Origin: Mxb001 sp046046455
Lineage (GTDB): Bacteria > Actinomycetota > Actinomycetes > S36-B12
Length of the DNA stretch: 64,000 bases
Direction of reading: 5' to 3'
Assembly (NCBI GenBank): GCA_046046455.1
Contig: JBJOJS010000116.1
Span: 10,843-74,842, forward strand
Position 1 is the stretch's first letter; every line of letters starts with the position of its first letter. The notes beneath the pieces are model-generated. The model was not told the DNA's origin. It made no database searches and was given only the letters and a program-made list of their open reading frames with translations. The position numbers were made by a program, and so were the translations under genes. Positions 49,251 through 57,680 of the stretch are shown here, piece after piece.

Positions 49251-49559
49251 CTACGACGCGCGGAAGACGTCGATGCCGACCGCGCGCTCGTACTCATCGC
49301 GCGCCGTCTGGAGCAACTGGCGCCACGAGGTGACCTGGGGGCGACGTCGCAGGAGTGCGCGACGCTCGCGCTCGGTCATACCGCCCCACACGCCGAACTC
49401 GACTCGGTTGTCGAGGGCATCGGCAAGGCATTCGGTGCGCACCTGGCAGCCCTGGCAGATGACCTTGGCACGGTTCTGGGCAGCGCCTTGGACGAAGAGG
49501 GCATCGGGGTCGGATGTGCGGCAGGCCGCCCGCGCGGTCCACTCCGTCGACCAGGTCAT
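49251..49559 (-). CDS. wblA: WhiB-family iron-sulfur regulator (WblA/WhiB4 type)
   Basis: The 102-residue protein has the four WhiB cysteines (positions 13, 35, 38 and 44; C-x2-C in ICQGC) that hold a [4Fe-4S] cluster, the turn GVWGGMTERERR, and a basic C-terminal DNA-contact region (RALLRRRP). Its position between ArsA-like ATPases and ponA2 is exactly that of WhiB4 (Rv3681c) and of Streptomyces WblA (SCO3579), regulators of oxidative stress and antibiotic/differentiation control. A long leader of about 110 bases is predicted if TAGGGT at 49670-49675 is the promoter. Confidence 0.93.
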   Translation of the reverse strand: MTWSTEWTARAACRTSDPDALFVQGAAQNRAKVICQGCQVRTECLADALDNRVEFGVWGGMTERERRALLRRRPQVTSWRQLLQTARDEYERAVGIDVFRAS

Positions 49560-49669
49560 CCCTCACCTTCCCGCCGCCCCGTCCGGCACGGCTTTCCCTC
49601 GGGTCCCAGTGGCTTCACCAGTGGGGCGGGACGCTACGCCGCTCCTCCGTGGTGAGACAGGTCCCTATG

Positions 49670-49685
49670 ACCCTAACCTAGTTAG
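49670..49685 (-). promoter_or_regulatory. Possible wblA promoter TAGGGT (49675-49670) with CTAAC-CTA-GTTAG dyad
   Basis: TAGGGT on the minus strand overlaps a dyad of CTAAC (49673-49677) and GTTAG (49681-49685). The dyad would be an operator candidate. It lies in the only AT-richer patch of the 228-bp divergent region. Confidence 0.4.
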
Positions 49686-49752
49686 TTCTTTTGGGCCATA
49701 CTCTCCCGAGATACTGACCTCTTCGAGACGAGACTCCCGCCACGCACTCGCC

Positions 49753-49783
49753 TACCCTGGTACGGCACGTCTTCCCTGAGGAG
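49753..49783 (+). promoter_or_regulatory. ponA2 -10 box TACCCT (49753-49758) and ribosome site GAGGAG (49778-49783)
   Basis: TACCCT is followed by a leader of about 23 bases with GAGGAG four bases before GTG 49788. Confidence 0.5.
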
Positions 49784-49787
49784 TCCC

Positions 49788-52118
49788 GTGAGCGAGCCAC
49801 TCACGCCCCCCGAGCCCACCCGGGCCCGCGGTGCGGCGGCGCGACCCCTGGCCGCGCTCGGTCGCCTCGGTGTCTTCCTCCTCGTGGCGCTGGTCGCCGG
49901 TGCCGTCGCCGCCGCCATGGTGCTTCCCGTCGCCGCCGCTACCGGACTTCTCACACGCGGCGCCATCGACAGTTTCGAGTCACTGCCGTCCCAACTCGAC
50001 GCACCCGACCTTCCTGAGCGCTCGGTGATCCTCGCGGCCGACGGCTCGGTGATGGCCACCATCTACTACCAGAACCGCGTGGAGGTGCCGCTGAGCGCAG
50101 TCGCACCGGTGATGCGCCAGGCCATCGTCGCCGTCGAGGACGCGCGCTTCCTCGACCATCCCGGCATCGACCTGCGCGGCACGATGCGTGCGATCGTCGC
50201 CAACAGCACCCAGTCGAGTGGCACGCAGGGCGGCTCGACGATCACGCAGCAGTACGTCAAGAACCTCCTCATCGCAAGTGCCACCAATGAGGAGGAGCTC
50301 GAGGCCGCACGCGCACGTACGCCCTCCCGCAAGCTCCGCGAGATCCGCTATGCCCTCGCGCTCGAGCGCCGCTACTCCAAGGAGGAGATCCTCGAGCGCT
50401 ACCTGAACATCGTTTACTTCGGGGCCGGCGCCTACGGTGTGGAGGCCGCGGCCCGCCGGTACTTCTCCAAGCCCGCCTCGGAACTCAATCTCGTCGAGAG
50501 CGCCACGCTCGCAGGCATCGTGCAGCAGCCGACGGCCTTCGACCCCACACGCAACCCCGAACTCGCCGAGCAGCGCCGTGACCTGGTCCTCGGCGAGATG
50601 GCGGAGGCGGGCTTCATCACCCCGGTCGAGGCGAGCGCAGCGGCTCGCGTCTCCCTTGAGGGGGTCCTCGATCCCTCCATCCAGCCCAATGGATGCACCT
50701 CGTCGTACGCACCGTATTTCTGCGACTTCGTCATCCGCATGATCAAGGCCGACCCTGCCTTCGGCGAGACCCTCGTCGAGCGCGAAGCACTCCTACGCCG
50801 GGGTGGGCTCACGATCCGCACGACGCTCGATCCGGACGTGCAAGACGCGGCCATGAAGTCCGTGACGTCGTACATCCCGATCAAGGATCCAAGTCAGCGC
50901 GCCGCCGCGATCACTCTCGTCGAGCCAGGGACCGGCAACGTCATCGCCATGGCTCAAAATCGCGAGTGGGGCCTCAAGGGCCGGGGCAAGACCACCTACA
51001 ACTACAACGTGGATGCGGGCTTCGGCGGCACGATCGGCATGCAGGCAGGATCCACCTTCAAGGTCTTCACCCTGGCGGCAGCACTGGAGCAGGGCTTCTC
51101 GCCCATGGAGGGCATCGACTCGCCCAACCCGAAGACCTTCGAGAACTTCGTCAACTGCACCGACGGAACGAAGTTCCAGCCGGTGACCGTGCGTAACTCC
51201 GGGTCAGCGGGCTTCCTCAACATGTTCCAGGCGACGGCTTTCTCCACCAACACCTACTTCGTCACGCTCGCGGAGCGCTTCGGGCTGTGTCGACAGGCCG
51301 AAATCGCTGAGGAGATGGGGGTGCGCCTGGCTACGGGCGATCCGCTGCTGCGGGTGCCGACGTTCTCACTGGGCACCATGGAGGTCTCTCCCCTCTCCAT
51401 GGCGGGCGCGTACGCCGCGTTCGCGAATCACGGCACCTACTGCCAGCCACGCGTCGTGCTGGAGATCACCGATCGCTACGGAAACAACCTCGATGTCCCG
51501 GATCCCCGATGCCGGGAGGTCATCTCGCGCAACGTGGCCGACGCCGTGACCGGTGTGCTCACCAATGTCATCGACGGACCCTTCGAGGGGCGCACCGGTG
51601 GACTCATGTCGCTGCCCGACCGCCCTGCCGCGGGGAAGACCGGCAGTACCAATGAGAACGCTGCCATCTGGTTTGCCGGCTACACCCCGCAGATCGCCGC
51701 TGCCGTCTGGGTGGGCGATCCGCGTGGCGGCTTCGCCTACCCCATGACCGACGTGACCATCAATGGCACGTACTACTCCTACGTCACCGGCGGGCAGATT
51801 CCCGGTCCGATCTGGCGCGAGACGATGATGGCCGCACACGCCAACCTTGCGCCGCAGGCATTCGAATTGCTCAACGAGTGGGGTATCGGGCCGGTGCGCG
51901 GCGTCGGCCCCTCGCCTGTCTACATCCCCTTCGCCCTGCCGCAGCCGGAGGAGCCCCAGGAGCCGAAGCCGGAGGAGAGTCAGAAGCCGAAGCCGACGCC
52001 CGGTCCGGGTCCGGGTCCGCAGCCGAGTCCGCAGCCGACACCGGAACCGACGCCTGAGCCGAGTCCGACACCGGAGCCGACGCCTGAGCCGAGTCCGGAA
52101 CCCACCGAACCGGGTTAG
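49788..52118 (+). CDS. ponA2: Class A penicillin-binding protein (PonA2-like)
   Basis: The 776-residue bifunctional enzyme polymerises and crosslinks peptidoglycan. It has a short cytoplasmic tail, one membrane helix (about 25-55), a GT51 domain with VEDARFLDHPGID (catalytic Glu), GGSTITQQ and RKLREIRYALALER, then a transpeptidase domain with SxxK in AGSTFKVF, STN in AFSTNTYF and KTGS in AAGKTGSTN. There is no PASTA domain, unlike mycobacterial PonA2; the C-terminus is instead a Pro/Glu-rich repeat tail of about 55 residues encoded partly by a 30-bp tandem repeat. GTG start is supported by GAGGAG. Confidence 0.95.
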   Translation: MSEPLTPPEPTRARGAAARPLAALGRLGVFLLVALVAGAVAAAMVLPVAAATGLLTRGAIDSFESLPSQLDAPDLPERSVILAADGSVMATIYYQNRVEVPLSAVAPVMRQAIVAVEDARFLDHPGIDLRGTMRAIVANSTQSSGTQGGSTITQQYVKNLLIASATNEEELEAARARTPSRKLREIRYALALERRYSKEEILERYLNIVYFGAGAYGVEAAARRYFSKPASELNLVESATLAGIVQQPTAFDPTRNPELAEQRRDLVLGEMAEAGFITPVEASAAARVSLEGVLDPSIQPNGCTSSYAPYFCDFVIRMIKADPAFGETLVEREALLRRGGLTIRTTLDPDVQDAAMKSVTSYIPIKDPSQRAAAITLVEPGTGNVIAMAQNREWGLKGRGKTTYNYNVDAGFGGTIGMQAGSTFKVFTLAAALEQGFSPMEGIDSPNPKTFENFVNCTDGTKFQPVTVRNSGSAGFLNMFQATAFSTNTYFVTLAERFGLCRQAEIAEEMGVRLATGDPLLRVPTFSLGTMEVSPLSMAGAYAAFANHGTYCQPRVVLEITDRYGNNLDVPDPRCREVISRNVADAVTGVLTNVIDGPFEGRTGGLMSLPDRPAAGKTGSTNENAAIWFAGYTPQIAAAVWVGDPRGGFAYPMTDVTINGTYYSYVTGGQIPGPIWRETMMAAHANLAPQAFELLNEWGIGPVRGVGPSPVYIPFALPQPEEPQEPKPEESQKPKPTPGPGPGPQPSPQPTPEPTPEPSPTPEPTPEPSPEPTEPG
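52035..52094. repeat. Two 30-bp tandem repeats in the ponA2 tail
   Basis: 52035-52064 and 52065-52094 differ at one base and encode a repeated decapeptide of the type PTPEPTPEPS. Confidence 0.85.
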
Positions 52119-52125
52119 CCCCTAC

Positions 52126-52587
52126 CTAGGCGAGAGCGGCCTTCACCAGTGCCGCGACCTGGCCACCATCGGCGCGGCCGCGCGTCAGCGGCGTGACGAC
52201 CTTCATGACGGCACCCATCGCCGCCGGGCCCGTCTTGCCGTCCGCGGCCGCGGCCGCCACCGCGTCAGCCACGATGCTCTTGATCTCGTCCTCGGTGAGC
52301 TGCTCGGGCAGGTAGCGCTGCAGCACGCTGAGTTCGGCACGCTCACGGTCGGCGCGATCGCCTGCCCCTGCGCCGTCGAAGGATTCAGCGGCCTCACGCC
52401 GCTTCTTGGCCTCGCTCGTGAGTACGACGACAACTTCGTCATCGCTGAGCTGGCGGGCCTCCTTGCCCGAGACCTCGGCGTTCGTGATGGCGGAGAGCGC
52501 CATGCGTAGTGTCGCCATCGTGAGCTCATCCTGGGCACGGATGGCAGCGGTGAGGTCGGACTGCAGCTGATCCTTGAGAGCACTCAT
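52126..52587 (-). CDS. GatB/YqeY domain protein
   Basis: The 153-residue, mainly helical protein starts SALKDQLQSDLTAAIRAQDELTMATLRMALSAI, followed by a charged middle and RYLPEQLTEDEIKSIVADAVA, GPAAMGAVMKVVTPLTRGRADGGQVAALV. This is the YqeY family, related to the C-terminal domain of amidotransferase subunit GatB and often located next to a metallophosphoesterase in actinobacteria. The exact function is unsettled; a role in tRNA-linked amide transfer is inferred from the domain. Confidence 0.88.
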   Translation of the reverse strand: MSALKDQLQSDLTAAIRAQDELTMATLRMALSAITNAEVSGKEARQLSDDEVVVVLTSEAKKRREAAESFDGAGAGDRADRERAELSVLQRYLPEQLTEDEIKSIVADAVAAAAADGKTGPAAMGAVMKVVTPLTRGRADGGQVAALVKAALA

Positions 52588-52616
52588 GGGGTCATCCTCG
52601 CCTACGGGCCGAGTGG

Positions 52617-52622
52617 GACACT
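52617..52622 (+). promoter_or_regulatory. -10-like GACACT, leaderless placement
   Basis: GACACT, then CGTACG, then GTG 52629. It keeps the conserved A and T of the -10 box. Confidence 0.4.
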
Positions 52623-52628
52623 CGTACG

Positions 52629-53549
52629 GTGACTTCGAAGCGTACGGCGCTCCTGGGTGGTGCCCTCGTCGGTGCTGCCAGCCTCGCCTACGCGCGCTGG
52701 GAGGCGGCGTCGTACCGCCTGCGCAGAATCGAGGTCCCCGTCCTGGATACGGGCCAGGCACCGCTGCGCGTGCTGCACCTCAGCGACCTGCACATGACCC
52801 CGCGCCGTCACCGCCTGCAGAAGTGGGTGGCGTCCCTCGCGGAGCTACGACCCGATCTCGTGATCGTCACCGGAGACTTCCTCGCGCACGAGGAAGCCGT
52901 CGCACCCGTTGTCGATTCGCTGGCGCCGCTGCTCGACACCCCGGGCGCCTTCGTGCTCGGCAGCAACGATTACTTCGCCCCACGACCGATCAACCCCTTG
53001 TCCTATCTCGCCGGTCCCTCGGGCCTGGATCCGATGCGCCCCGAGCTACCGTGGCCGGACCTGGTGGCGCAACTCACCGCTGCCGGCTGGGAGCACCTGC
53101 CGAATGAGCGCCGCACGCTCACGGCGGGCGAGCGCGTGATCGAGTTGCGCGGTGTCGACGACCCGCACATCGAGCGCGACGACTACGCGATGGTGGCAGG
53201 GTCGCCGGATCCGGGCGCCGACCTCACCATCGGCGTCGCCCATGCGCCCTACCTACGCGTCCTCGACGCCATGGCCGCCGACGGCGTCGATCTCGCGCTC
53301 GCCGGCCACACGCACGGTGGCCAGGTGCGCATCCCGGGCTTCGGTGCGCTCGTCACCAACTGCGACCTCGACCGCTCGAGGGCGCGCGGCCTGTCCGCCC
53401 ATGGCCGTCCGCTCATGGAGTTCGCGCCCCACGACGCCCCGGACATGGCGCTGCACGTGTCAGCCGGCTTGGGCACGTCGCCATATGCCCCGATCCGCTT
53501 CGCGTGCCCACCGGAGGCCACGCTGCTCACGCTCACCGCAGGGGGATAG
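52629..53549 (+). CDS. Membrane-anchored metallophosphoesterase (Rv3683-like)
   Basis: The 306-residue protein has a short N-terminal hydrophobic segment (LLGGALVGAASLAYA), then calcineurin-like motifs: HLSDLHM, DLVIVTGDFLAHEE, the variant LGSNDYF in place of GNHD, VAHAP and LAGHTHGGQVR. The GNHD-like motif with Ser-Asn-Asp is seen in YkuE-type members. The YkuE-type family contains lipid-linked or phospholipid phosphoesterases. Conserved downstream of ponA2 in actinomycetes. Leaderless-type GTG start. Confidence 0.88.
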   Translation: MTSKRTALLGGALVGAASLAYARWEAASYRLRRIEVPVLDTGQAPLRVLHLSDLHMTPRRHRLQKWVASLAELRPDLVIVTGDFLAHEEAVAPVVDSLAPLLDTPGAFVLGSNDYFAPRPINPLSYLAGPSGLDPMRPELPWPDLVAQLTAAGWEHLPNERRTLTAGERVIELRGVDDPHIERDDYAMVAGSPDPGADLTIGVAHAPYLRVLDAMAADGVDLALAGHTHGGQVRIPGFGALVTNCDLDRSRARGLSAHGRPLMEFAPHDAPDMALHVSAGLGTSPYAPIRFACPPEATLLTLTAGG

Positions 53550-53565
53550 ACTCCTCCGGCTCCCT

Positions 53566-53639
<74 letters not shown>

Positions 53640-53644
53640 CGCTG

Positions 53645-53678
53645 ATGGGGACTCAGGGCTCAGGCCCTGGGTCCCCAT
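53645..53678. terminator. Strong hairpin after tRNA-Pro, embedded in the end of the convergent peptidase gene
   Basis: ATGGGGACTCAGGGC (53645-53659) pairs with 53664-53678 (14 Watson-Crick pairs plus one wobble) around a four-base loop. The right arm also encodes the last residues of the peptidase on the minus strand, whose stop lies in the loop. Confidence 0.75.
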
Positions 53679-55165
53679 TGTCTTGAGGCCTGTGGCACGA
53701 ACGCGCAGGTGATGTCCCCTGGGCGTCGCAACGACACGAGATACGCCGTCACTGCGCGATTGACGCATCTCGACGGAGTCGCTCCGTAGAGCACGTGCGC
53801 CGTGCCTGTGTAGGAGATGAGGGACGAACTCCGGAAGAAGGTGGCCATGGTGCGCGCCCACACCGATGGGGTAGCCGGGTCGCCCGATGCGTTGAGCACC
53901 ACCGCGCCATGAGGCAGGCTGATCGGACGCGTCACTGGGGGCATCGGATGAGCGAATGCTGGCAGCCCCGCGCAATTGCCGGCAAAGACAGCCGTCAATT
54001 CGCCCGCAAGCGGGGTGCCGATCTTCGCACTCGATGCGGCCCACATTCCCACATCATCGGCCGTCGGGCGGTCGGCGTAGTCGGCGCAATTGACGAAACG
54101 GAGCGTGTATAGGCGACCGTAGTCGAACTCCACCGCGGACACGATATTGCGGCGTTGCAATGGGGGACGGAAGAGCGCATCGAAGGCTTCATTGACCAAC
54201 CTGGTGATATCAGGAAAGGCCGCTTGATCTCGGGCCGACTGAAACAGCGCGAAGAGGAACTCCCATCGGGTGACTTCATTGCCTATGTCGTCACGGTAGG
54301 TGCGATGGTCGAGCGCACGAATGACCCTGTACATCCGGGCAGCGGTTCTCTTGCTGAGCAGGGAGCCAAGCACCGCGACCGTCTGCGCGTGGCCGGCCCC
54401 CATGCCTGCTGAGATCTGGCCGATCGAGCTATTGGGCTCCACCGATCCATCCAAGAGAAGGGTGCGAATGCGAGCGGGATACAACTGCGCATAGAGCAGA
54501 CCCACGCGGGTCCCGTAGCTCATCCCCCAGAAGGTCCATCGCCGCACATCCAGGGCTTGCCGCAACGCCTCCAGATCACGTACGACGTATTGCGTGCCCA
54601 AGTAGGGAGCGAGCGCGGTGTTGGCTTCCAGGCAGGCTGCATTTGCCGCTGCGCTGGCGGTGAGATGCTCCGAGGCGAAACCCCGCCAGTCGACGGCACC
54701 GGTAGCGGGGAGTTCCGGAGGCTTCGGAGGGGCTGGGCATCCCGAGAGGAACGGCCCGCTCTTGCCCACACCCCGGGGATCCCACAGCACGATGTCAAAG
54801 CGCCTCTTGATGCGAGCCGGCACTGACGCCATGAGCGCATCGGCGATCCGCAGAGAGGCGCCTCCCGGCCCTCCTGGATTGAGGGTGAGGGTCCCTAAGC
54901 GGCGGTCGCTTGCCCGATGAACCGCGAACTCGATGGCGAAGGTGTCGGGATTCGACGTGTCGAACCAGTTACGCGGAACTGTCAGCGTGCCGCACTCCCA
55001 TGCAGCGAGCGCCCGGTCGCATGCGTGCCACTGCGGACGCATAGGTGAAGTGCCGGGTGGCATCTCCCTGGGCGAGTTGGACGCAGCGACGTGAGCCGGT
55101 GGCCCACCAAGGCAAAGGACCAGGGCAATGAAGCTCAGCGCCGCAGCGGCCAACCGAATCGCCAT
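53660..55165 (-). CDS. Secreted alpha/beta hydrolase, TAP-like peptidase, lower GC than neighbours
   Basis: The 501-residue protein has a signal peptide (about 1-28), the NPGGPGGASL oxyanion loop, DPRGVGKS, the likely nucleophile Ser in WGMSYGTRVGL, Asp in ASGDPATP and His in TGTAHVLYG. It is a second member of the TAP-like family, without the lipobox of the 12039-13523 protein. By eye several stretches are 55-60 percent GC against about 67 percent around it, and it abuts tRNA-Pro, so acquisition by transfer is possible. ATG 55165 follows a leaderless promoter of the local type. Confidence 0.85.
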   Translation of the reverse strand: MAIRLAAAALSFIALVLCLGGPPAHVAASNSPREMPPGTSPMRPQWHACDRALAAWECGTLTVPRNWFDTSNPDTFAIEFAVHRASDRRLGTLTLNPGGPGGASLRIADALMASVPARIKRRFDIVLWDPRGVGKSGPFLSGCPAPPKPPELPATGAVDWRGFASEHLTASAAANAACLEANTALAPYLGTQYVVRDLEALRQALDVRRWTFWGMSYGTRVGLLYAQLYPARIRTLLLDGSVEPNSSIGQISAGMGAGHAQTVAVLGSLLSKRTAARMYRVIRALDHRTYRDDIGNEVTRWEFLFALFQSARDQAAFPDITRLVNEAFDALFRPPLQRRNIVSAVEFDYGRLYTLRFVNCADYADRPTADDVGMWAASSAKIGTPLAGELTAVFAGNCAGLPAFAHPMPPVTRPISLPHGAVVLNASGDPATPSVWARTMATFFRSSSLISYTGTAHVLYGATPSRCVNRAVTAYLVSLRRPGDITCAFVPQASRQWGPRA

Positions 55166-55171
55166 AGCGGG

Positions 55172-55177
55172 AGGCTA
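55172..55177 (-). promoter_or_regulatory. -10 box TAGCCT, leaderless
   Basis: TAGCCT on the minus strand, then CCCGCT, then ATG 55165. Confidence 0.6.
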
Positions 55178-55232
55178 GACGAACGTGCTGCGGGTGAGCG
55201 ACGACGTCAGGAGCAGTCCATGCGCACGGTGT

Positions 55233-56273
55233 CTAGCGAGAGACGAGGAGCTCGGCGATCTGCACCGCATTGAGGGCCGCGCCCTTGCGCAGGTTGTCGT
55301 TGCTGACGAACATCGCGAGTCCTCGCCCCCCGGGCACGCCCTCGTCAGGGCGAATGCGGCCGACGTAGGAGGGATCGGCTCCGGCGGCCTGCAGCGGGGT
55401 CGGCACGTCAGTCACGACCACGCCATCGGCGGTGGAGAGGATCTCGGTCGCACGTTCGGCCGAGATGGGCCGCTCGAACTCCGCATTGATCGACAGGGAA
55501 TGGCCGGTGAAGACCGGTACGCGTACGCAGGTGCCGGACACCAGCAGGTCGGGGATGCCGAGGATCTTGCGGCTCTCGTTGCGGAGCTTCTTCTCCTCGT
55601 CCGTCTCACCGAGGCCGTCGTCGACGATCGAGCCCGCGATCGGCACGACGTCGAAGGCGATGGTGCGGACGTACTTCTTGGGCTCCGGGAAGGTGATCGC
55701 CGTCCCGTCGTGGACCAGCGTCGTGATGTCGTCGTCGATGACCGCGCGAATCTGCGTCTCGAGTTCCTCGACACCAGCAAGGCCGCTGCCCGATACGGCC
55801 TGGAACGTGCTCACGACGAGACGCTGCAGACCGGCCTCCCGGTGCAGGGGCATGAGCACAGGCATCGCCGCCATGGTCGTGCAGTTGGGATTGGCGATGA
55901 TGCCCTTACGCATCTGCGAGATCGCCTCCGGATTGACCTCGCTCACGATGAGCGGGACATCGGGATCCATGCGCCACGCCGAGGAGTTGTCGATGACGGT
56001 GGCTCCTGCCGCGGCGAACTTCGGGGCGTACTCCTTGGAGCTGGCGCCCCCGGCGGAGAACAACGCGATGTCGATCCCCGACAGGTCTGCGGTCGCGACG
56101 TCCTCGACGACGACGTCGGTGCCCTTCCATGGCAACGTCGTACCGGCCGAACGCGCCGAGGCGAAGTAGCGAATGCGTCCGACAGGGAAGTCGCGCTCCT
56201 CGAGCAGGCGGCGCATGACGCCACCCACCTGGCCGGTGGCGCCGACGACGGCGACCGTCCGATCGGCGCTCAT
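55233..56273 (-). CDS. asd: Aspartate-semialdehyde dehydrogenase
   Basis: The 346-residue enzyme reduces aspartyl phosphate to aspartate semialdehyde, the branch point to lysine/DAP, methionine and threonine. The NADP loop GATGQVGGVM starts the protein. The active-site Cys is in ANPNCTTM, and the His/Arg substrate site is in VPVFTGHSLSINAEF. Length is normal for the Gram-positive type. The ATG overlaps the lysC stop (ATGA), giving equal expression with aspartokinase. Confidence 0.95.
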   Translation of the reverse strand: MSADRTVAVVGATGQVGGVMRRLLEERDFPVGRIRYFASARSAGTTLPWKGTDVVVEDVATADLSGIDIALFSAGGASSKEYAPKFAAAGATVIDNSSAWRMDPDVPLIVSEVNPEAISQMRKGIIANPNCTTMAAMPVLMPLHREAGLQRLVVSTFQAVSGSGLAGVEELETQIRAVIDDDITTLVHDGTAITFPEPKKYVRTIAFDVVPIAGSIVDDGLGETDEEKKLRNESRKILGIPDLLVSGTCVRVPVFTGHSLSINAEFERPISAERATEILSTADGVVVTDVPTPLQAAGADPSYVGRIRPDEGVPGGRGLAMFVSNDNLRKGAALNAVQIAELLVSR

Positions 56274-56788
56274 CGTCCGGTCCCGGCGTAAACGACAGCC
56301 TCACCGTCGGCATCGAGACCGAACGCGGTGTGCAGCGCCTGCACAGCCTGCGTCGCGACGTCGGCCCGCGTCACCACCGAGATGCGAATCTCGGATGTGG
56401 AGATCATCTCGACATTGACGCCCGCATCGGCGAGTGCCTTGAAGAACGTGGCCGAGACACCGGGATGCGAGCGCATACCTGCTCCCACCAGCGAGATCTT
56501 GGCGATGCCCTCGTCCGTGAGGAGGTCGGCGAATCCGATGCGCCCCTTGACCGCCTCGAGTGCCGCGGTTGCCTTGCCCACGGACCCCTGCGGGCAGGTG
56601 AAGGTCACGTCGGTGAGACCCGTGGATGCGGCGGAGACGTTCTGCACGATCATGTCGATGTTGATGCCGGCATCCGCCAGAGCGCTGAAGATCGCCGCGG
56701 CCTCGCCCGGACGGTCGGGCACACCGACCACCGTGATCTTGGCATCGTTGATGTCGGCAGCGGTCCCCGAGATGATCGGTTGCTCCAT
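56270..56788 (-). CDS. Aspartokinase beta subunit from an internal start (alternative product of lysC)
   Basis: ATG 56788 lies in frame inside lysC with GGGAG (56798-56794) five bases upstream. The product would be 172 residues, covering both ACT domains, the same length as the Corynebacterium beta subunit that pairs with the full-length chain in an alpha2beta2 enzyme. Known for the family; here inferred from the ribosome site and position. Confidence 0.6.
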   Translation of the reverse strand: MEQPIISGTAADINDAKITVVGVPDRPGEAAAIFSALADAGINIDMIVQNVSAASTGLTDVTFTCPQGSVGKATAALEAVKGRIGFADLLTDEGIAKISLVGAGMRSHPGVSATFFKALADAGVNVEMISTSEIRISVVTRADVATQAVQALHTAFGLDADGEAVVYAGTGR

Positions 56789-57556
56789 GGTGTCTCCCGC
56801 GGCGATTCTGGCCGCGATCGCGGCCTCGGACAGGACATAGGTGCCCTCGCGGTCGGAGAAGGACGACCGCACGTGGATGGGCAGATCGAAGCGGCGCGCG
56901 TACTCCACGCAGCGCAGGTGGAGGACCTTGGCGCCAGCAGCGGCGAGCTCCAGCATCTCCTCGTACGTGACGACAGGGAGCTGGCGTGCCTTGGGGACGA
57001 CCCTGGGGTCGGCGCTAAAGACGCCATCGACATCGGTGTAGATCTCGCACACGTCCGCGCCGAGCGCGGCGGCGAGCGCCACCGCCGTGGTGTCGGAGCC
57101 ACCACGACCGAGCGTGGTGATGTCCTTGGTGTCCTGGGCGACACCCTGGAAGCCCGCGACGATGGGAATAGCACCCGCGGCCAGGGCCTCCTGGATGCGG
57201 CCCGGGGTCACGTCGATGATGCGAGCGGCACCGTGGGACGAATCGGTGATGAGACCCGCCTGCGACCCCGTGTAGGAGCGAGCCTCCTCGCCTAGATCGT
57301 TGATAGCCATCGCCACCAGGGCCATCGAAATGCGCTCACCCGCAGTGAGGAGCATGTCGAGTTCGCGGCCCGGCGGGCGGGGCGAGACCTGCTCGGCGAG
57401 GTCGAGGAGCTCGTCAGTGGTGTCACCCATGGCGGAGACCACGACGGCAACACCATGCCCGGCGCGGTGAGTCTCCACGATGCGCGCTGCGACGCGACGG
57501 ATGCTCTCAGCGTTGGCGACGCTCGAGCCACCGTACTTCTGCACGACGAGGCCCAC
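56270..57556 (-). CDS. lysC: Aspartokinase
   Basis: The 428-residue enzyme phosphorylates aspartate. The N-terminal KYGGSSVANAESIRR and LGRGGSDTTAVALA are the kinase signatures, and two ACT domains at the C-terminus (about 265-425) should bind lysine and threonine for feedback control. GTG 57556 is fixed by AGGAG upstream and by the KYGG start. An internal in-frame ATG (56788) with its own ribosome site can produce the separate regulatory beta subunit known from Corynebacterium and Bacillus. Operon with asd. Confidence 0.95.
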   Translation of the reverse strand: MGLVVQKYGGSSVANAESIRRVAARIVETHRAGHGVAVVVSAMGDTTDELLDLAEQVSPRPPGRELDMLLTAGERISMALVAMAINDLGEEARSYTGSQAGLITDSSHGAARIIDVTPGRIQEALAAGAIPIVAGFQGVAQDTKDITTLGRGGSDTTAVALAAALGADVCEIYTDVDGVFSADPRVVPKARQLPVVTYEEMLELAAAGAKVLHLRCVEYARRFDLPIHVRSSFSDREGTYVLSEAAIAARIAAGDTMEQPIISGTAADINDAKITVVGVPDRPGEAAAIFSALADAGINIDMIVQNVSAASTGLTDVTFTCPQGSVGKATAALEAVKGRIGFADLLTDEGIAKISLVGAGMRSHPGVSATFFKALADAGVNVEMISTSEIRISVVTRADVATQAVQALHTAFGLDADGEAVVYAGTGR

Positions 57557-57580
57557 ATCGGCTCCTGGACAGCACACCGG

Positions 57581-57624
57581 CCGCCCCCGACGGGGCGGGC
57601 ACCAACGGCGGAAGCATCAGTCTA
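57581..57624 (-). promoter_or_regulatory. lysC promoter TAGACT (57624-57619) and leader hairpin (57581-57598)
   Basis: TAGACT on the minus strand fits the -10 box and predicts a leader of about 56 bases. Within it CCGCCCC and GGGGCGG (57581-57587, 57592-57598) form a 7-bp GC stem 25 bases before the start codon. No lysine-riboswitch-like complexity is visible. Confidence 0.45.
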
Positions 57625-57680
57625 TCGACCAGTGAGGGACTCGCGACTTGCGGCCTCACGCGGGCACCCGCTCGTCCCTG

